From the NCBI GenBank assembly GCA_002686465.1, contig NZCP01000006.1, positions 1-6,580 of the forward strand: DNA of 6,580 nucleotides, read 5' to 3'. The translations under genes and the position numbers were made by a program. Source of the DNA: Candidatus Woesebacteria bacterium (GTDB lineage Bacteria; Patescibacteriota; Microgenomatia; UBA8517; UBA10165). Under the pieces are notes generated by a model. That model was not told the DNA's origin, did no database searches, and worked only from the letters and a program-made list of their open reading frames with translations. Shown here one piece after another: positions 6,001-6,580 of this stretch; within the stretch, counting starts at the first letter, position 1, and the number at the start of each line of letters is the position of its first letter.

Positions 6001-6580
6001 AATAAAACTTGACTGGGATTGGTCAGAGTTCAGCAGACATATTTGTGATGAAGATAATCCAGAATACGTTTACTGTGATGCTGTTCAGTTTAATATGGAA
6101 ACAAATTACAAAATAAACGCAATAAGGGAATTCATTGAGGTAAATCAGGATATATTAACTTGCCCGACAAATCCGGCACAGGTTATTTTAGATCAACTGA
6201 CTCAGGAATTAGGCGCTTTCGGTTATTACACCGCTCCTGAACCTGATACTGAATGCTGGATGCCAAGAACAACACTTTTAGTTGACAACAGACCTGCTCT
6301 TGATTTCTATGTGGAAGACAATATATCACAAGTAAGGTGGCTGCCTGAATACGGAATAAACAACAGACAGGACCTGATGGAATTGATAACTTTCAATACT
6401 TATTTGATACAGGATGGTTATAGCGAAGATATGCTTAGTGACTTTGAAAGATTTAATAATACTCAGGAGTTTTTCCAGACTCCGGAATTCTTTAACAGGT
6501 TAAGGCAGAATAGTTCCGGCAAAAGTTATGGTTTGGATGAATATTACAGACAGGGAAAAATAAAGTTCCACAAGAGATAT
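2..6580 (+). CDS. Giant modular surface-type protein, internal fragment (both ends missing)
   Basis: One frame stays open from base 2 to base 6580 (2193 codons) with no stop, which chance cannot explain at this AT content. The ATG at 236 is only an internal Met, because a well-formed beta module is already under way upstream of it. The translation is mostly extracellular-type beta-sandwich modules (residues 1-1340), then a glycine zipper, an Ala-rich coiled coil, a second glycine zipper (1426-1806) and a Trp/Cys-rich C-terminal part. There are 27 cysteines, many in close pairs, and over ten N-X-S/T sequons, consistent with life outside the cytoplasm. No signal peptide or anchor is visible because both termini lie outside. 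Arg is AGA/AGG in about 50 of 60 cases and ATA is frequent, pointing to archaea. From memory, DPANN archaea encode giant proteins with this style of architecture, often labelled 'carboxypeptidase regulatory-like domain-containing'. The coding call is very sure, the surface location is inferred, and the function is unknown. Confidence 0.96.
11..244 (+). other. Carboxypeptidase-regulatory-like beta module 1 (residues 4-81)
   Basis: The segment follows the usual pattern of these roughly 80-residue beta sandwiches. A first strand (LVTVEVSN) leads to a 'G-V-P-L-R-A-A-D-V-E-V' turn and strand, then a T-D-x-N-G-K turn at 37-42, a strand, and a closing 'V-S-K-K-D-Y' at 57-62. The family fold is a passive spacer or binding domain found in exported proteins. 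The upstream edge is probably complete or nearly so, but the preceding module is outside the window. Confidence 0.8.
263..505 (+). other. Ig-like beta module with a cysteine pair (residues 88-168)
   Basis: Alternating hydrophobic strands (TEITITF, EIIVNLKC, GELTVEP, LINVIANADGF) indicate a beta sandwich of about 80 residues. It lacks the T-D-x-x-G turn of its neighbours but ends with an A-D-G-F-like closing strand. Cys114 and Cys140 sit at the ends of separate strands and could form a disulfide. It is most likely a diverged member of the same module class. Confidence 0.6.
527..775 (+). other. Carboxypeptidase-regulatory-like beta module 2 (residues 176-258)
   Basis: The first strand (SAEITAID) is followed by 'S-G-Q-F-L-D-G-I-T-V-K-L', the equivalent of the 'G-x-P-l-x-g-a-x-V' signature. 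Then come 'G-E-I-K-F' at 214-218 and 'T-G-T-Y-T-V-I-L' at 223-230, matching the central strand and the G-x-Y-x-v strand of the family. A final strand (TKRDIRL) closes it. There are no cysteines. It is diverged from module 1, so any duplication is old. Confidence 0.7.
782..1054 (+). other. Carboxypeptidase-regulatory-like beta module 3 (residues 261-351)
   Basis: The order of elements is a strong first strand (QMVLVVET), 'I-S-N-A-K-V-Q-L-F', a T-E-N-G-K-A-R-F turn and strand at 299-306, then 'G-N-Y-S-F-I-A-S-K-E-N-Y' at 312-323. That is the canonical regulatory-like fold signature. A polar insertion (KEKQNNSK) lies between the first two strands. Cys351 at the end pairs naturally with Cys356 at the start of the next module. 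Confidence 0.78.
1067..1327 (+). other. Carboxypeptidase-regulatory-like beta module 4 (residues 356-442)
   Basis: It starts at Cys356 with 'G-S-L-I-I-R-V-V-D-E-D', then 'L-P-V-E-N-A-K-V-M-I-L', the classic second-strand signature. A T-D-Y-N-G-V turn follows at 394-399, with 'Y-K-V-L-V-Q-K' and a closing strand. This is one of the clearest copies in the array. A five-residue loop between Cys351 and Cys356 may be disulfide-locked and so stiffen the joint between modules 3 and 4. Confidence 0.8.
1337..1591 (+). other. Carboxypeptidase-regulatory-like beta module 5 (residues 446-530)
   Basis: The elements are 'G-T-I-S-I-S-A-E-D', 'G-D-P-I-D-F-A-E-A-E-I-F', the turn L-D-S-D-G-F-G at 481-487, 'V-Y-A-V-V-R-K-E-G-Y' at 498-507, and a last strand (KLIFFRAIL). 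The K-E-G-Y closing motif is typical of the family. It is the last of the regular N-terminal array, and the fold style changes immediately after it. Confidence 0.78.
1592..2206 (+). other. Unclassified beta region with W-x4-W, YLRDP and CYEDFC motifs (residues 531-735)
   Basis: About 200 residues that do not repeat elsewhere in the window. Hydrophobic strands surround a motif W628-V-S-I-V-W633, then 'G-K-Y-E-I-E-I-E-F' at 639-647. Next comes an aromatic stretch Y662-Y-R-S-W666-G and Y673-L-R-D-P-V-D679, ending in Q-L-G at 681-683. A helical or irregular stretch follows, then C711-Y-E-D-F-C716, a tight loop that could be a disulfide. The strand-plus-W/Y pattern suggests a larger jelly-roll or Ig-type adhesion domain. 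I recall similar YLRDP-like stretches in archaeal giant proteins but cannot name a domain family. Confidence 0.5.
2207..2572 (+). other. Ig-like/CARDB-like beta module (residues 736-857)
   Basis: Strands at 'S-L-E-F-S-I-T-N-N-S' (743-752), 'A-T-L-R-I-R-N' (759-765), 'F-N-K-T-V-T-G-V-L-N-I-E-P' (810-822) and 'S-L-E-F-T-I-I-S' (829-836) give the look of an NEW1/CARDB-type Ig fold. In such folds an 'e-f-x-v-x-N' strand precedes a pairing strand. Three N-X-S/T sequons (N750, N758, N811) are exposed in the polar loops. There are no cysteines. The subfamily cannot be assigned by eye. Confidence 0.5.
2573..2851 (+). other. Regulatory-like/Big-1-like beta module 6 (residues 858-950)
   Basis: The sequence returns to the regulatory-like pattern. 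'L-L-R-I-K-V-T-Y' (872-879) is followed by 'I-D-E-A-Q-I-V-I-K-K', a T-N-A-E-G-F-A-E-I turn and strand at 912-920, 'R-T-I-L-L-I-R-A-E-K-S-G-L' (928-940) and a closing 'V-V-E-V-R-I'. It is separated from modules 1-5 by about 330 residues of other folds, so the module type recurs along the protein. Confidence 0.72.
2852..3253 (+). other. ASH/choice-of-anchor-D-like beta region with helical insertion (residues 951-1084)
   Basis: It opens with 'F-S-P-E-K-I-M-H-S-L' and 'T-L-L-E-I-E-N-L-I-G' and continues with 'I-F-I-K-K-I-G-T-T-G-S-F-F-G'. This resembles ASH/HYDIN-type Ig domains (F-x-P-x-x-l-x-f, then t-l-x-N-x-g, then i-x-i-x-G-x-F). A probable helical insertion follows (residues about 1003-1040), then strands 'G-T-I-F-I-E-F-S' and 'I-P-F-T-T-K-I-N-L-G'. 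Assignment rests on pattern only. It is the least repeat-like part of the beta rod. Confidence 0.5.
3254..3688 (+). other. Cys-bracketed beta region (residues 1085-1229)
   Basis: It begins at C1085-I-V-V-S-I-S with W1093 in the next turn. Then comes 'D-I-E-F-E-V-T-N-N-C' ending at Cys1112, so a disulfide could bracket the first beta hairpin. Later strands include 'L-E-I-D-R-L-V', 'G-N-V-E-L-T-L-L' and 'F-T-V-K-I-D-G'. A short helix-like piece (ALWNKLLSKV, 1161-1170) interrupts the sheet. The overall look is an extracellular Ig-type domain with no known catalytic residues. Confidence 0.5.
3689..4021 (+). other. Four-cysteine beta module closing the rod (residues 1230-1340)
   Basis: Four cysteines (1230, 1260, 1270, 1276) fall within 47 residues. 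The last two enclose a five-residue turn, Y-E-D-S-G, close in spacing to the CYEDFC loop at 711-716. The downstream half has strands 'G-I-N-V-N-P-L-N-F-N-L' and 'K-E-I-T-V-T-R', then I-P-G-I-Y-G-V-T-V-E-V at 1310-1320 and W1327. It reads as a compact disulfide-stabilised Ig-like domain placed just before the flexible linker, as if it capped the rod. Confidence 0.55.
4022..4276 (+). other. Low-complexity linker and Cys-Trp motif (residues 1341-1425)
   Basis: Residues 1341-1372 are rich in Gly, Asn, Ser and Tyr and are probably disordered. A polar stretch follows (FSLTRYDFDLIGNG, 1374-1387) with sequons at N1386 and N1406, then C1410-D-W1412 and an acidic run (EAEEE). The segment marks the change from beta rod to helical middle and probably acts as a hinge. 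Confidence 0.6.
4277..4339 (+). other. Glycine zipper 1, membrane-compatible segment (residues 1426-1446)
   Basis: G1432, G1436 and G1440 are spaced exactly four apart (GAAAGGLLG), the GxxxGxxxG glycine-zipper pattern, within a stretch of small and hydrophobic residues. Such motifs pack helices closely and are common in membrane-inserting proteins. The segment is short and only mildly hydrophobic, so it may insert only on oligomerisation, or may just be a tightly packed helix. It directly precedes the coiled coil. Confidence 0.6.
4580..4621 (+). other. Cys-bearing small-residue turn 1 in the coiled coil (residues 1527-1540)
   Basis: C1527-T-G-P-G-A-V-C1534-A-A-A-G-T-T interrupts the helical region. 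The Cys-x6-Cys spacing with G-P-G between fits a disulfide-closed turn linking two helices. It could be the tip of a helical hairpin. No metal-binding family was recognised. Confidence 0.5.
5024..5092 (+). other. Cys-bearing hydrophobic patch 2 in the coiled coil (residues 1675-1697)
   Basis: Four cysteines (1675, 1686, 1689, 1695) sit in a hydrophobic stretch containing V-V-P-I-I-T-P-V-G and C-I-N-C-D-I-V-A-N-C. Two prolines break the helix. The patch could be a disulfide-stapled hydrophobic hairpin tip, or less likely a metal site, since it includes a C-x2-C pair. It lies roughly 100 residues before glycine zipper 2. Confidence 0.5.
5228..5269 (+). repeat. Tandem heptad duplication, 2 x 21 bp (residues 1743-1756)
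   Basis: Two adjacent 21-base units encode D-T-L-I-D-N-Q and D-T-L-I-D-N-I. The first 18 bases of the units match except for one silent change (GAC/GAT). The duplicated unit is exactly one coiled-coil heptad, so it lengthens the coil without shifting its register. The near-identity suggests a fairly recent slippage duplication. Confidence 0.85.
5342..5419 (+). other. Glycine zipper 2, candidate membrane segment (residues 1781-1806)
   Basis: A 26-residue, nearly uncharged stretch (only R1783) with G1785, G1789 and G1793 four apart, plus G1799 and G1803 four apart. The remainder is Met, Leu, Phe, Val, Tyr and Ile. Length and hydrophobicity are enough for one transmembrane helix, and the GxxxGxxxG face would favour oligomers. 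An acidic run follows at once, a sharp boundary typical of a membrane edge. Confidence 0.68.
5420..5641 (+). other. Acidic turn and amphipathic stretch (residues 1807-1880)
   Basis: Residues 1810-1815 are D-D-D-D-P-C, a strongly acidic turn that could bind calcium or mark a membrane boundary. A helix-like segment with W1826 follows (LQDWVINLAPGINPQF), then a Gly/Ser/Leu-rich stretch (LRSILSGGDLLSGFSGAFSL, 1846-1865) of amphipathic character. No known domain was recognised. Confidence 0.45.
5642..5950 (+). other. Beta-sandwich-like domain (residues 1881-1983)
   Basis: The strands return after the helical middle: 'G-L-K-V-E-W' (1881-1886), 'Q-T-V-G-V-I-F-E-N-T-G' (1900-1910), 'K-Y-V-Y-S-T-V-N-F-R-A' (1916-1926), 'P-T-I-I-L-R-G' (1934-1940) and 'F-H-L-R-F-Q-T-G' (1961-1968). 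The 'v-g-v-x-f-e-N-t-G' strand is the sort seen in archaeal and bacterial Ig-like surface domains. No catalytic motif was found. Confidence 0.5.
5951..6580 (+). other. Trp/Cys/Tyr-rich C-terminal region, cut by window edge (residues 1984-2193)
   Basis: Cysteines 1984, 2015, 2025, 2054 and 2085 lie among aromatic motifs. These are L2003-D-W-D-W-S, the acidic loop C2015-D-E-D-N-P-E-Y-V-Y-C2025 followed by D-A-V-Q-F, and W2086-M-P-R. A predicted helical part comes next: 'D-G-Y-S-E-D-M-L-S-D-F' (2138-2148), 'E-F-F' (2156-2158), and P2161-E-F-F near the edge. Its density of Trp, Tyr and Cys makes it the part most likely to be a conserved, specifically folded domain rather than a spacer. I have an unverified impression that similar stretches recur in DPANN giant proteins. 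Its function is unknown. Confidence 0.55.

Noticed and set aside
2..6580. SPEARE-type nanohaloarchaeal attack protein with a protease domain
   Set aside because: The size and surface style are reminiscent, but no serine protease catalytic motif was visible in this window. A protease outside the window cannot be excluded.

Overview
The whole window lies inside one giant protein-coding gene on the + strand. Reading from base 2, all 2193 codons to the last base are sense codons, so neither the start nor the stop is present. No intergenic DNA, RNA gene, promoter, terminator, mobile element or CRISPR array was seen. Residue numbers below count from the codon at base 2.

Organism (inference): the DNA is AT-rich. 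Arginine is written almost entirely as AGA/AGG (about 50 codons against 7 CGN), and ATA is a common isoleucine codon. This usage, with a very large all-beta modular protein, fits an archaeon best, most likely a DPANN-type lineage such as Woesearchaeota, Pacearchaeota or Nanoarchaeota. A candidate-phylum bacterium is not excluded.

Layout: residues 1-530 are a string of beta-sandwich modules, mostly of the carboxypeptidase-regulatory-like (Cna-B/Big-1-like) type, with one Cys-bearing Ig-like module. Residues 531-735 form a distinctive beta region with a YLRDP-type motif and a CYEDFC loop. Residues 736-1340 are further Ig-like, regulatory-like and ASH-like modules with locally paired cysteines. 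Residues 1341-1425 are a Gly/Asn/Ser/Tyr-rich linker leading to a Cys-Trp motif. Residues 1426-1446 are a glycine zipper, 1447-1780 an Ala/Asp/Gln-rich predicted coiled coil with two Cys-bearing hydrophobic interruptions, and 1781-1806 a second, longer glycine zipper. After an acidic DDDD-Pro-Cys turn, residues 1816-2193 carry an amphipathic stretch, another beta domain and a Trp/Cys/Tyr-rich region that is still open at the window edge.

Reading (inference): this looks like an exported, surface-anchored or secreted stalk-like protein. Its N-terminal half is an extended, partly disulfide-stapled rod. Its middle is a helical hairpin-like device bracketed by two membrane-compatible glycine zippers. 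Such a design would suit cell-cell contact, attachment to a host or membrane insertion. No catalytic site was recognised, and the function is unknown.
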